12,912 nt of DNA from Promethearchaeota archaeon (GTDB lineage Archaea; Asgardarchaeota; Lokiarchaeia; Sigynarchaeales; SOKP01). The stretch covers positions 1 to 12,912 of the forward strand of contig SDNV01000085.1 in assembly GCA_004524515.1 (NCBI GenBank). Direction: 5' to 3'. This document shows positions 1 through 6,515 of this stretch, piece by piece. The notes under the pieces are model-generated. The model made no database searches, was not told the DNA's origin, and worked only from the letters and a program-made list of their open reading frames with translations. The translations under genes and the position numbers were made by a program. Positions within the stretch are counted from its first letter, which is position 1; every line of letters begins with the position of its first letter.

Positions 1-91
1 ATAGTATTTTACAATCTTTTTATAAACTTATTTTAGAATGGGTAATTTAGTATGCCATAGTAATAAGGATAATTTAGAAAGAAATTTAACA

Positions 92-927
92 CTATTTATT
101 CGCTCTTCCGCCTTCATAATAAACGGGTAATGCTTGGGATTCTAGACGGCGTCCTTCATGACCACCAATTCCAAAAATTGCATCAAATTCTCTTATGAAT
201 TTTAAATCGGCTTTAGAGGGAGGATCTAATTTATGTATTGATTCTCCAAAATCTTCTGCAGTTTTTATTTTCCAAGGGATTTCTTCTTGAATATCTTCAA
301 GTTCAGTTTCTGGAAAAAGTTCACATAAATACATTTCCTTACTTTCATCATGGAATTTAAATAATCCATATTTTGAAATTAAGCATTCGGGACCCCCGGG
401 AAGACCTGCTTTTTGCCTTGAATTCCCTCCAGATAACCATCCTGGACTGGTGATGTAATCCAATTTTTTAACAAATTTTCCACCGACAATAGTGATGACC
501 GTTTGTTTGCAATGGCCCATAAATTCATTTGAACCTCCTGACCCAGCAAATCTTATATCAGATCTATTTTTTAAGAAATAATTTCCTATTACAGTAGTAT
601 TAATATTTCCATACTTATCCACTTGTAAGGCTCCTAAAAAAGCAAGATCAGCAAAATTTCTATTAACAATCGTTCCAAATACATCATATAACCCCATAGC
701 ACAACTAAATCCTTTTGAACTTCCTGGATCAGCCACATCATCTAAATTTTCAAAAGGATTTATATCAAGCATTCCTGCTTCCGTAAGTATTATTGCATGC
801 GGTGCGTGTTTTCTTTTTGCTATTGCTCCTGCGATCATGGGAATTCCTTGACCTATTACGCAGATATCTCCATCCCTTATTTGATCGCTTGTTCGTAAAA
901 TTAGTATTCTACTCTCTTATACTTCAT
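92..927 (-). CDS. CoA-transferase subunit B (glutaconate CoA-transferase B-like), frameshifted at the 5' end
   Basis: Beta subunit of a family I CoA-transferase, which moves CoA between carboxylic acids with subunit A. The body resembles glutaconate CoA-transferase B: AGMLD next to Glu at codon 781-779 (matching the catalytic Glu in VESG of GctB), GALQVDKYGNINTTVIG, GSGGSNE, and YITSPGWLSGG. The first in-frame ATG (838) is too late, because family sequence continues upstream as DGDICVIGQGIP to about 901 with no ATG, GTG or TTG. In another frame an ATG at 927 overlaps the stop of subunit A (ATGA) and reads MKYKRVEY, then TAA at 903-901. One extra base near 902-903 would join the two into a roughly 278-residue protein of normal family length. 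This is either a sequencing/assembly error or a real inactivating mutation. Substrate cannot be told from sequence. The family call is strong; the start is uncertain. Confidence 0.85.
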
Positions 928-1964
928 ATTTCAAGATCTCCCTCTTGTTCTATTTTTTCATAATATTGATCACGATTTAGGGCTATTTTGTGATTAAAAC
1001 CGTCTTGCCAATATTTTTGTTTAAATCCTAAATTAATCTGATCAGAGAAATAATCTTTAATCCTAATATAATCTAATTTTTTTTTACCAAATCGTTCAAT
1101 ATAATGCTTTATATAATCAGCACGATCTTTTCTTTCATAAATCCACTCATTCATCCATTTTTTATTAGCGGATTTAGTATATGCTAATGCAAAATATAAC
1201 CCTCGAAAGTTAATGTCTGTATCATAATAACCAGCTAACGGACTAGGATGTGCTCCCATAGGAACTTCACATATTGCATTTACTCGAAATGAAGGAATCA
1301 AGGTAAGGAAGGGAGAACGTTTGATCTTCTCATGATCTACAATTTCCTCACAAGAAACTATAATTTTTTTAGCTGCTAAAGCAGACCATTTTAATGTCCC
1401 TAAACTTCCCCAAAATTGAGCATTTCCATATTTATCTGCTCTCTGAACATGACAAATAGCAACATCCGGATTTAATGCAGGTACTAGACTAGTTTTTTGA
1501 CCAGTAAACGGACATTTAATTGATTTAAATTTATTTTCTCCTTGTATTGTTCTTACATCATAAATATCGGAGTCATTAATGGATTTCATGACGGGTAAAA
1601 AAGTAAACCCTAAAGCAGCAGCCTTTAGCATTGAAATCATTGTAAAATTTGTATAATCTTCAAAAGCGATCTCTCCACTTCTACAAGCACGATCTAATTC
1701 TCGATTATAAATAGGCCCCCCAGCTCTATGATAATATGAGGTAATAATTTTGGATAAACATTTTCCACTCAATAATAAATCTAATTCTTCTATTGAGGAA
1801 CAAGAAATAGCAATAAGATTCTTCTTTTTTTGTCTAATAATTTCATGGATAAGAGCATAAGGAGTACCGTGAAGAAAATTACAAAATACTACTAAATCTC
1901 CATTTTTTACAAATCGAGATATTGCTTCATTTACCTTCATGGTTTTATTATTTTTTGCATTCAT
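924..1964 (-). CDS. CoA-transferase subunit A (glutaconate CoA-transferase A-like)
   Basis: Alpha subunit of a family I CoA-transferase, 346 residues, the usual size for GctA-like subunits. Visible family features: the N-terminal segment VNEAISRFVKNGDLVVF, a central GPIYNRELDRACRSGEI block followed by EDYTNF, then a nucleotide-fold segment with HVQRADKYGNAQFWGS and the C-terminal MGAHPSPLAGYYDTD motif. It is the first gene of the pair: its TGA overlaps the ATG of subunit B by the ATGA arrangement, so the two should be co-translated. The ATG at 1964 has a GGAG Shine-Dalgarno about 10 nt upstream, supporting this start. Likely cytoplasmic, in carboxylic or amino acid fermentation or acyl-CoA turnover. 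A related hydrolase role (IpdAB-type) is possible and cannot be excluded by eye. Confidence 0.88.
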   Translation of the reverse strand: MNAKNNKTMKVNEAISRFVKNGDLVVFCNFLHGTPYALIHEIIRQKKKNLIAISCSSIEELDLLLSGKCLSKIITSYYHRAGGPIYNRELDRACRSGEIAFEDYTNFTMISMLKAAALGFTFLPVMKSINDSDIYDVRTIQGENKFKSIKCPFTGQKTSLVPALNPDVAICHVQRADKYGNAQFWGSLGTLKWSALAAKKIIVSCEEIVDHEKIKRSPFLTLIPSFRVNAICEVPMGAHPSPLAGYYDTDINFRGLYFALAYTKSANKKWMNEWIYERKDRADYIKHYIERFGKKKLDYIRIKDYFSDQINLGFKQKYWQDGFNHKIALNRDQYYEKIEQEGDLEI

Positions 1965-2175
1965 TTATTAATTTACTCCGTGTTTTTAGTAATTTTATTA
2001 ACAAAATACTTTGATTGGAATTTAAGAATTATGATTTTAAGTTATAGATTAATAGTATGGAAGAAGATGGTAGAATAATTGGGGAGTATTTGTAATTTCT
2101 TCGAGCAATGGGAGATTTACTATTAAAATTAGGAAAAACTATTATATCCTTTAAATTAAATTAATTTTGGCTTAT

Positions 2176-2183
2176 TATAAATA
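2176..2183 (+). promoter_or_regulatory. TATA-like box for the HhH gene
   Basis: TATAAATA lies 63 nt before the ATG at 2247. An archaeal start about 25 nt downstream would give a leader of roughly 40 nt that includes the AAAAGG near 2230. In such AT-rich DNA similar strings are common, so support is positional only. Confidence 0.35.
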
Positions 2184-2246
2184 ATTTCTAGAAATAACAA
2201 TTTTATAGATTAATTTCCTTTTTTCACGAAAAGGTAATTAAAGATT

Positions 2247-2525
2247 ATGTCAGAAAACTTAATTCTTGTTAGGGATGTCGATCAAGAGAGAAAAAAAAAA
2301 TTGAATAAGGCTGGAATTCAGCCTATAGAGCAATTAGCTAATGCGAAGATAGAAGAATTACTACTGATTGAAGGATTTGATGTTAGATTATCAGAAAAAT
2401 TGATTGCAAATGCAATTAAGTTTCTTGAGATAGAAGAAGAACCTAAACTCCCAAAAAATGGAAAAATTACCAGTAAATATTCCATGAAGACTACTAATAA
2501 AAGAGACACTGAACAAAATTTTTAA
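2247..2525 (+). CDS. small helix-hairpin-helix (HhH) protein
   Basis: A 92-residue protein whose first 62 residues form a helix-hairpin-helix-like unit: short helices around a GI-QPIEQLA turn, then the IEGFDVRLSEKLIANAIKF segment typical of tandem HhH domains in RNA polymerase alpha, RuvA or NusA-like proteins. The C-terminal 30 residues are Lys/Thr/Asn-rich and probably disordered. HhH folds bind DNA backbones without sequence specificity or mediate protein contacts, so a nucleic-acid-binding accessory role is inferred. There is no enzymatic domain. The ATG at 2247 is preceded by AAAAGG about 12 nt upstream and a TATA-like box at 2176-2183. It stands alone between two minus-strand units. The fold call is fairly good, the function unknown. 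Confidence 0.72.
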   Translation: MSENLILVRDVDQERKKKLNKAGIQPIEQLANAKIEELLLIEGFDVRLSEKLIANAIKFLEIEEEPKLPKNGKITSKYSMKTTNKRDTEQNF

Positions 2526-2849
2526 GATTAAGAAACGAGACTGATAATTGAAATTCTTAAGCACAAATATTATGAAAATTATTTCTTTAATAACACGCGA
2601 TTCCGGAGATTAGATTAGAAAATATTCGACTGGGAATAAGTCTATATTAATTACTTAAACCTAAGAGAAATCGCTCACATAACTTCTAATGAAATAAAAT
2701 CTAAATTAGAGTTAAGATCTTAGGGAAGGCTGGCTTAAAATTAAGAACATATTTTTATAGGAATTGTTTATGATTAACTTAAATAATTCAATTCATTTAT
2801 TGTATGAATTAAATTGGAAAAGTAAAATATTAAATAAGATTTTGTTGGA
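2526..2849. other. 324-base gap, no gene supported
   Basis: Lies between the HhH gene and the 3' end of the Rag-like GTPase gene (convergent ends). The plus frame through about 2540-2740 reads protein-like stretches such as LREIAHITSNEIKSKLELRS but with several stop codons, about what chance would allow at this base composition. It may be a decayed gene, but I cannot support one. No strong hairpin or repeat was seen. Confidence 0.5.
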
Positions 2850-3389
2850 TTAAAAAATTATACGTTTATCAAATGTAGTATAAATTGAAGTTTTAAAGAT
2901 TTCATAGACATAATCTTCATTTATAAATAATTGTTTTATCTCGTCAATTAAATTAGTTATTTTTTCTTCCGTAACATGAGGTCTAATTTTACTTAAATGT
3001 GGATCAAATTTATGTAAAAATATATCAATATCTAATTCTTTTTTATTTTTTTTTAGTTGTTCTATAATGTTTCTTAAGTATTCTAGTGCAACATCATAGT
3101 TATCAATATTTTGAATGTCTATTACATAAATTAATTTTTTCGCACCTTTGAAATATTCCATAAACTTAAGCAAATATTCCTCTCTGTATTGCTTTTGACC
3201 TCCTAAGTCCCAGATGATATAATTTGTGCGATCATCAGTTATATTACTAATATCTGATCCTTTAGTGGGATTTAAAGATGTAAAGTTAAATAAATCTACT
3301 TCACCTATTAAATTTAAAACAATAGAAGTCTTTCCGCTATTATCAAGCCCTGCAAATACAACTTTAATCTCTTCTAAATTATTTTCCAT
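2850..3389 (-). CDS. Rag/Arf-like small GTPase
   Basis: A 179-residue small GTP-binding protein. P-loop GLDNSGKTS at residues 14-22, switch I Thr at T42 (PTKGSD), Walker B/G3 WDLGGQ at 60-65, G4 HKFD at 126-129, and a G5-like TSI at 167-169. The GGQ and the His-Lys-x-Asp G4, together with the LIYVIDI strand, resemble the Gtr/Rag branch more than Ras or Rab, which use NKxD. The protein stops 10 residues after TSI, so the C-terminal helix (alpha 5) normal in the fold seems to be missing. No lipidation motif and no myristoylation Gly2 is visible. It lies 2 nt behind the ArsR-like gene with no clear Shine-Dalgarno of its own, so translation is probably coupled. Role inferred: nucleotide-switched signalling or membrane-trafficking-type regulation, as proposed for Asgard GTPases. 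Confidence 0.88.
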   Translation of the reverse strand: MENNLEEIKVVFAGLDNSGKTSIVLNLIGEVDLFNFTSLNPTKGSDISNITDDRTNYIIWDLGGQKQYREEYLLKFMEYFKGAKKLIYVIDIQNIDNYDVALEYLRNIIEQLKKNKKELDIDIFLHKFDPHLSKIRPHVTEEKITNLIDEIKQLFINEDYVYEIFKTSIYTTFDKRIIF

Positions 3390-3391
3390 TA

Positions 3392-3733
3392 TTAAAATCT
3401 TAACATATCTAATTTATTTGCATCAAACAGTTGCTCATATCGCAATTTTTGCCTTTCTAACACGAATGATTGGATGGTATTAAAAACATTAAAAATATTC
3501 TTGTCTTTTATAAAATAATGCTTAATTTTCTCTTCGTCTCTTTTAAAATCTATGAGATTTCCTTTTAATAATAAATTTAATTGTTGTGAAGTATATGATT
3601 GACTTATTTCCAGAGCATCTTCAATTTCCTTGGCGTTCATTTTTCTATTTTTTAAAAGTTTAATAATTTCGAAGCGAAGAGGATCATCAATTAATTTTAA
3701 GAAATCCGTGACCGCTAAAGTGAGTTCATTCAT
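3392..3733 (-). CDS. ArsR-type winged-helix transcriptional regulator
   Basis: A 113-residue winged HTH protein. Residues 15-75 fit the ArsR fold: DDPLRFEIIKLLKNRKM, then MNAKEIEDALEISQSYTSQQLNLLLKGNLI as the recognition helix region, and a wing ending KIKHYFI. The rest is an amphipathic C-terminal helix that probably dimerises. No Cys-based metal site (CxC) is present, so it is probably not a classical metal sensor; the ligand is unknown. It is the promoter-proximal gene of a two-gene unit with the Rag-like GTPase. A TATAAAT box at 3767-3773 lies 34 nt upstream, implying a very short leader. A palindrome at 3828-3847 in the divergent region is a plausible autoregulatory operator. Confidence 0.85.
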   Translation of the reverse strand: MNELTLAVTDFLKLIDDPLRFEIIKLLKNRKMNAKEIEDALEISQSYTSQQLNLLLKGNLIDFKRDEEKIKHYFIKDKNIFNVFNTIQSFVLERQKLRYEQLFDANKLDMLRF

Positions 3734-3766
3734 TTTTTTTTAAATATTATATTATAGCTCTTAATT

Positions 3767-3773
3767 ATTTATA
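3767..3773 (-). promoter_or_regulatory. TATA box for the ArsR-GTPase unit
   Basis: TATAAAT on the minus strand, preceded by purine-rich AGAG, 34 nt from the ATG at 3733. Spacing suits an archaeal promoter with a leader of about 10 nt. Confidence 0.45.
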
Positions 3774-3827
3774 CTCTACTGTTTATTTAAACCTATATTA
3801 TTAAAACTATAATATTAATTTTTCGGA

Positions 3828-3847
3828 ATATGGTGGTACTACAATAT
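3828..3847. promoter_or_regulatory. imperfect palindrome in divergent intergenic region, candidate operator
   Basis: ATATGGTGGT/ACTACAATAT pairs at 8 of 10 positions around its centre. It lies between the divergent ArsR-like gene (ATG at 3733) and the small ORF at 3916. ArsR and Lrp proteins are dimers that bind such dyads; which of the two neighbours binds here is inference. Confidence 0.4.
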
Positions 3848-3851
3848 CACA

Positions 3852-3863
3852 ATATTTAAATAT
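3852..3863 (+). promoter_or_regulatory. TATA box for the small ORF / Lrp unit
   Basis: ATATTTAAATAT, itself palindromic, lies 53 nt before the ATG at 3916. Transcription starting about 25 nt downstream would leave a leader of about 30 nt containing the GGAGA Shine-Dalgarno at 3905-3909. Confidence 0.4.
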
Positions 3864-3915
3864 CGGAATATCATATAATTATGTAATCAAAATTAAATAT
3901 TTTTGGAGAAATTTA

Positions 3916-4092
3916 ATGAAGCAATTTCTTGATTATGATAAAAACAAAACAAAGTTCTTTTTAAATCTCTTTTTAGAAGAGTCAAAACTAGTTGTAAAAA
4001 TACCCATTATAGAAAAGTCGAAAAAAAAGAACTATCCAAAAATAGAACAATTTAATCTTACAAAATATACATATTTAACTCATTTGGAATAA
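3916..4092 (+). CDS. small ORF (58 residues) in frame with the downstream Lrp-like gene
   Basis: ATG at 3916 with GGAGA at 3905-3909, a well-spaced Shine-Dalgarno, opens 58 codons ending at TAA 4090-4092. The peptide starts MKQFLDYDKNKTKFFLNLFL and is lysine-rich with no signal peptide. I recognise no family. After the stop the same frame stays open through seven codons into the Lrp-like gene, whose only near start is a TTG at 4114. Two readings fit: a short upstream ORF translationally coupled to the regulator, or an N-terminal extension of a longer regulator split by a nonsense mutation or decoded stop. The good Shine-Dalgarno and promoter spacing make real translation likely. Confidence 0.5.
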   Translation: MKQFLDYDKNKTKFFLNLFLEESKLVVKIPIIEKSKKKNYPKIEQFNLTKYTYLTHLE

Positions 4093-4113
4093 AAAATAGA
4101 TAGAGATATAAAT

Positions 4114-4596
4114 TTGTTAAGTAGTAAAATTCAATTAGATGATATAGATAAGAAAATTGTGACCCTAATTCAAAAAGATCCTTCAGTAACTCACACCAAA
4201 ATTGCCAGAATCGTGAATAGAAGCCAACCTACTGTTGGATTACGCATTAAAAAGCTCGAGAAGATAGGAATAATACAATATCAAGCAGGGTTTGATTTAA
4301 AAAATGTAAACTTAATTTTTGCAAAGGTTGATATTCAAACTAATAACCCTGATTTTATTATAAACATAATTAGAAAATGCCCCTATATGATTCACGCTTA
4401 TCGAGTTTCAGGGAAAAACAATCTAAGTGTAATTATAGCGTCCTCGAATTTACAGGACTTAGATAAGATTATAAATTATCATTTTAGAGAAGAAAAATTT
4501 ATTCAAAATATTACGATGGAACTCATTACAAAAGTAATAAATGAGTTTGTCCTACCCTTGGATATTTTTTTTAAAAAGTGTGATTGTCTTAATTGA
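4114..4596 (+). CDS. Lrp/AsnC-type transcriptional regulator
   Basis: A 160-residue protein with an N-terminal AsnC-type HTH at about residues 8-55 (LDDIDKKIVTLIQKDPS, then HTKIARIVNRSQPTVGLRIKKLEKIGII) and a C-terminal alpha/beta domain resembling the RAM ligand-sensing domain (residues about 65-150, KVDIQTN ... MIHAYRVSGKNNLSVIIAS). Lrp-family proteins bind DNA as dimers or octamers and often sense amino acids; the ligand here is unknown. The start is a TTG at 4114, with no ATG available until well inside the domain and an in-frame stop 21 nt upstream. It probably shares a transcript with the 58-codon ORF. A short Cys-containing tail (KKCDCLN) ends the protein. Confidence 0.85.
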   Translation: MLSSKIQLDDIDKKIVTLIQKDPSVTHTKIARIVNRSQPTVGLRIKKLEKIGIIQYQAGFDLKNVNLIFAKVDIQTNNPDFIINIIRKCPYMIHAYRVSGKNNLSVIIASSNLQDLDKIINYHFREEKFIQNITMELITKVINEFVLPLDIFFKKCDCLN

Positions 4597-4719
4597 TAGA
4601 AGTAAAAATCCAGAGTGGAATATATTCTTATTTATAATAATTGAGCATGGTTTCTATAGGGTCTAATAAAATTGCTGAAAAAATTTTAGAATTTATATTC
4701 AAAATTAAAGAGAAGAATT

Positions 4720-4730
4720 GATTTAAATTA
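4720..4730 (+). promoter_or_regulatory. TATA-like box for TFB
   Basis: GATTTAAATTA lies about 35 nt before the ATG at 4761. This is close enough for a nearly leaderless transcript, which fits the lack of any Shine-Dalgarno at this gene. Confidence 0.4.
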
Positions 4731-4760
4731 AAAAAAAAACCTCATTTTTTTAAGAAAACT

Positions 4761-5705
4761 ATGATATTTAATCAAAAATTTGATAGTAGAGAAACCTTTG
4801 ATTATCAAAAAAATTCCGAAGAATTTTGTTGTAAAAATCCAAATATTGTACAAACTGATGGATTTTTGGTTTGTACGAATTGTGGCCTTCAACATGAAAG
4901 AATATTTGCTTTTTATCAGAGCTCTGCATTTAATCATGAAGAAAAAATCAAAAAATTACAAAATGAAAAAATACATAGCCAAATAGGTCCTAGAACTATT
5001 ATAAAAGGATTGAAAGATGGTAAAGGAAGTGATTTAAAGCCTAAGAACTTATTGAAATTTAAAAGATTAGCAAAAATAAATAGAGATTTTATAAATGGAT
5101 TTGAAAACAATTTATTTATAGCTATGCCAACGTTTTATAGGTTGAAATTCGGTTTAAACCTACCAAATTATGTTTCAAAAGATGCATTCATAATCTATCG
5201 ATATATAGTAAAAAACAAATTGACAAAAGGAAGAAATATTGAAGCATTAACAATTGCATCCATATTTGCTGCATTGAAAATAAACGGAATTCCACGAACT
5301 TTAGAAGAAATAGCTAATTTTGCTCAAATTTCAAAAAATTTGCTTTTAAATAGTTATAATGTCATAAAATTAATGGTGCTCCCTAATCTAAATTTAAAAG
5401 TCAAAGTTTTTTCTCCCCATTGCTATGTTAATAAATTAATGGGTATATTGAATTTGAGTATGAAATGTAGAAATATTGCTATAGCAATTATTAATAAATC
5501 TTACAATCACGGCTTGAATTTTTCTGGAAAGGATCCTAAAGGAATAGCTGCAGCATCCGTATACATGGCTTCAAAATTCATAAATGAAACTCGAATCCAG
5601 AGACAGATATGTTCAGTTTTGATGATTTCTGAAACTACCTTGAGAGAAAGAATGAAAGAATTAAAAAAATATTTTTTTCCGAATATTATGAGTCAGAATT
5701 CGTAA
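4761..5705 (+). CDS. tfb: transcription initiation factor IIB (TFB)
   Basis: A 314-residue archaeal TFIIB homologue, which bridges TBP-promoter DNA and RNA polymerase. Order: N-terminal zinc ribbon (residues about 22-43, with VCTNCG), a linker with the reader-like IGPRTII (about 76-82), and two cyclin-fold repeats (about 110-205 and 206-305). The second repeat ends with an HTH-like segment, SETTLRERMKELKKYF. The ribbon is odd: the first ligand pair is C23-C24-K-N instead of CxxC or CxxH, so one usual ligand is Asn or the two Cys are adjacent. The second pair C38/C41 is normal. Archaea with several TFBs use divergent copies for specialised promoters, so an alternative factor is possible. No Shine-Dalgarno is visible. 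It lies 164 nt behind the Lrp-like gene, with its own promoter-like box. Confidence 0.88.
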   Translation: MIFNQKFDSRETFDYQKNSEEFCCKNPNIVQTDGFLVCTNCGLQHERIFAFYQSSAFNHEEKIKKLQNEKIHSQIGPRTIIKGLKDGKGSDLKPKNLLKFKRLAKINRDFINGFENNLFIAMPTFYRLKFGLNLPNYVSKDAFIIYRYIVKNKLTKGRNIEALTIASIFAALKINGIPRTLEEIANFAQISKNLLLNSYNVIKLMVLPNLNLKVKVFSPHCYVNKLMGILNLSMKCRNIAIAIINKSYNHGLNFSGKDPKGIAAASVYMASKFINETRIQRQICSVLMISETTLRERMKELKKYFFPNIMSQNS

Positions 5706-5821
5706 ACAAAATTTATATTTTAAGATTTACACATTCCAAATAGTTATAAAAGAATTTTATTTAAAAGACTTAAAATTATAGAGAAAATTTAAAAAATGAT
5801 TTAGTTTTATAATCGCATTTT

Positions 5822-5835
5822 AAAAGATTTAAATA
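5822..5835 (+). promoter_or_regulatory. promoter element of the universal stress protein gene
   Basis: AAAAGATTTAAATA, a BRE-like purine run joined to a TATA box, lies about 75 nt before the ATG at 5908. The first 12 bases, AAAAGATTTAAA, recur exactly upstream of the phosphoribosyltransferase gene (7280-7291). Confidence 0.45.
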
Positions 5836-5907
5836 ATAATTAGAGAAAACAAATAATTACTAGTTTTTTTTTATTTTAAATAATACAAATTAGAGGAAAA
5901 ATAAATA

Positions 5908-6363
5908 ATGTATAAGAAAATATTAATTGGTATGGATAATTCAGAGGATGCGAAACGTGCTGCTAAACGAGCTATGGAATTTGCAAAAAGAGATAAAAGT
6001 AAAGTGATTGCTTTTCATTCTGTCTTACATCATTTATCAGAAATGAATTTGGGTTTTTCAGGTATTGGTAATGCTGGATCAGCTGTAAGTCTGACAATCC
6101 ATCAAGATTACATTAAAGCGGGAAACGAATTATTAAAAGCTACTGAAAAAATGTTTAAAGAAGCAAATATCGAAATAGAATCAAGATTAATTTATGATAT
6201 AGCGCCAGAAGATTATATAGAACAAATTGTAGATGAAGAAAATTTTGATTTAGTAATTCTGGGATGTCAAGGCGAACATTCAAAATTGGAAAGAGTTTTC
6301 TTAGGAACTGTTCCCGAAAAGGTTATAAATAGTGCTAATTGTGATGTTTTAATTATAAGATAA
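5908..6363 (+). CDS. universal stress protein (UspA family)
   Basis: A single-domain 151-residue Usp protein. The N-terminal strand KKILIGMDNSEDA carries the conserved Asp10 that contacts adenine nucleotides. The C-terminal half has the ATP-loop GCQG at 119-122 and GT at 133-134, then the VPEKVINSANCDVLIIR strand. The spacing between the second and third Gly is one residue longer than the classical G-2x-G-9x-G(S/T), and the paralogue at 11433 has the same spacing, so this may be a family trait. ATG at 5908 follows GAGG at 5893-5896. It is the first of a run of stress-type genes. Family role: stress endurance through nucleotide binding; the exact target is unknown. The central region (residues 44-70) is variable and Gly/Ser-rich. 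Confidence 0.93.
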   Translation: MYKKILIGMDNSEDAKRAAKRAMEFAKRDKSKVIAFHSVLHHLSEMNLGFSGIGNAGSAVSLTIHQDYIKAGNELLKATEKMFKEANIEIESRLIYDIAPEDYIEQIVDEENFDLVILGCQGEHSKLERVFLGTVPEKVINSANCDVLIIR

Positions 6364-6388
6364 TTTTAATTCCTGTTTGTTAATATAT

Positions 6389-6414
6389 TTGCTTTTTTAA
6401 GAACTTAAAAGCAA
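6389..6414 (+). terminator. hairpin downstream of the universal stress protein gene
   Basis: TTGCTTTT(TT)AAG pairs with CTTAAAAGCAA across a 2-nt loop, giving 11 pairs with a 2-nt bulge, 26 nt after the stop codon. The U-run lies inside the left arm. It could end the transcript or mark a processing site. Confidence 0.4.
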
Positions 6415-6442
6415 GCTTTCCAATTTAAGTAATTTTTATTTT

Positions 6443-6456
6443 TTTAAATATTTAAA
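6443..6456 (+). promoter_or_regulatory. TATA-like palindrome before the hydrolase gene
   Basis: TTTAAATATTTAAA is a perfect 14-base palindrome about 60 nt before the ATG at 6516. It contains a TTTAAATA-type box; a start 25 nt downstream would leave a leader of about 40 nt. Confidence 0.35.
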
Positions 6457-6515
6457 CAAGCGTTAATAACACTTTCAAATAAATTTAGAGAAATTAAAAT
6501 AATAAAATAATAACA

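Larger units (their letters stand above)
3823..3871. repeat. two copies of TCGGAATAT
   Basis: TCGGAATAT occurs at 3823-3831 and again at 3863-3871, exactly 40 bp apart. The copies flank the palindrome on one side and the TTTAAATA box on the other. The GC-containing core is unusual in this AT-rich gap, which suggests a regulator binding site. Confidence 0.4.

Noticed and set aside
2057..2160. Short plus-strand frame from ATG 2057 (MEEDGRIIGEYL, stop, then more open codons)
   Set aside because: Only 12 codons before a stop, no Shine-Dalgarno and no conservation evidence.
2540..2740. Degenerate plus-strand frame with HTH-like wording (LREIAHITSNEIKSKLELRS)
   Set aside because: Stops occur about as often as expected by chance in such AT-rich DNA, and no family was recognised.
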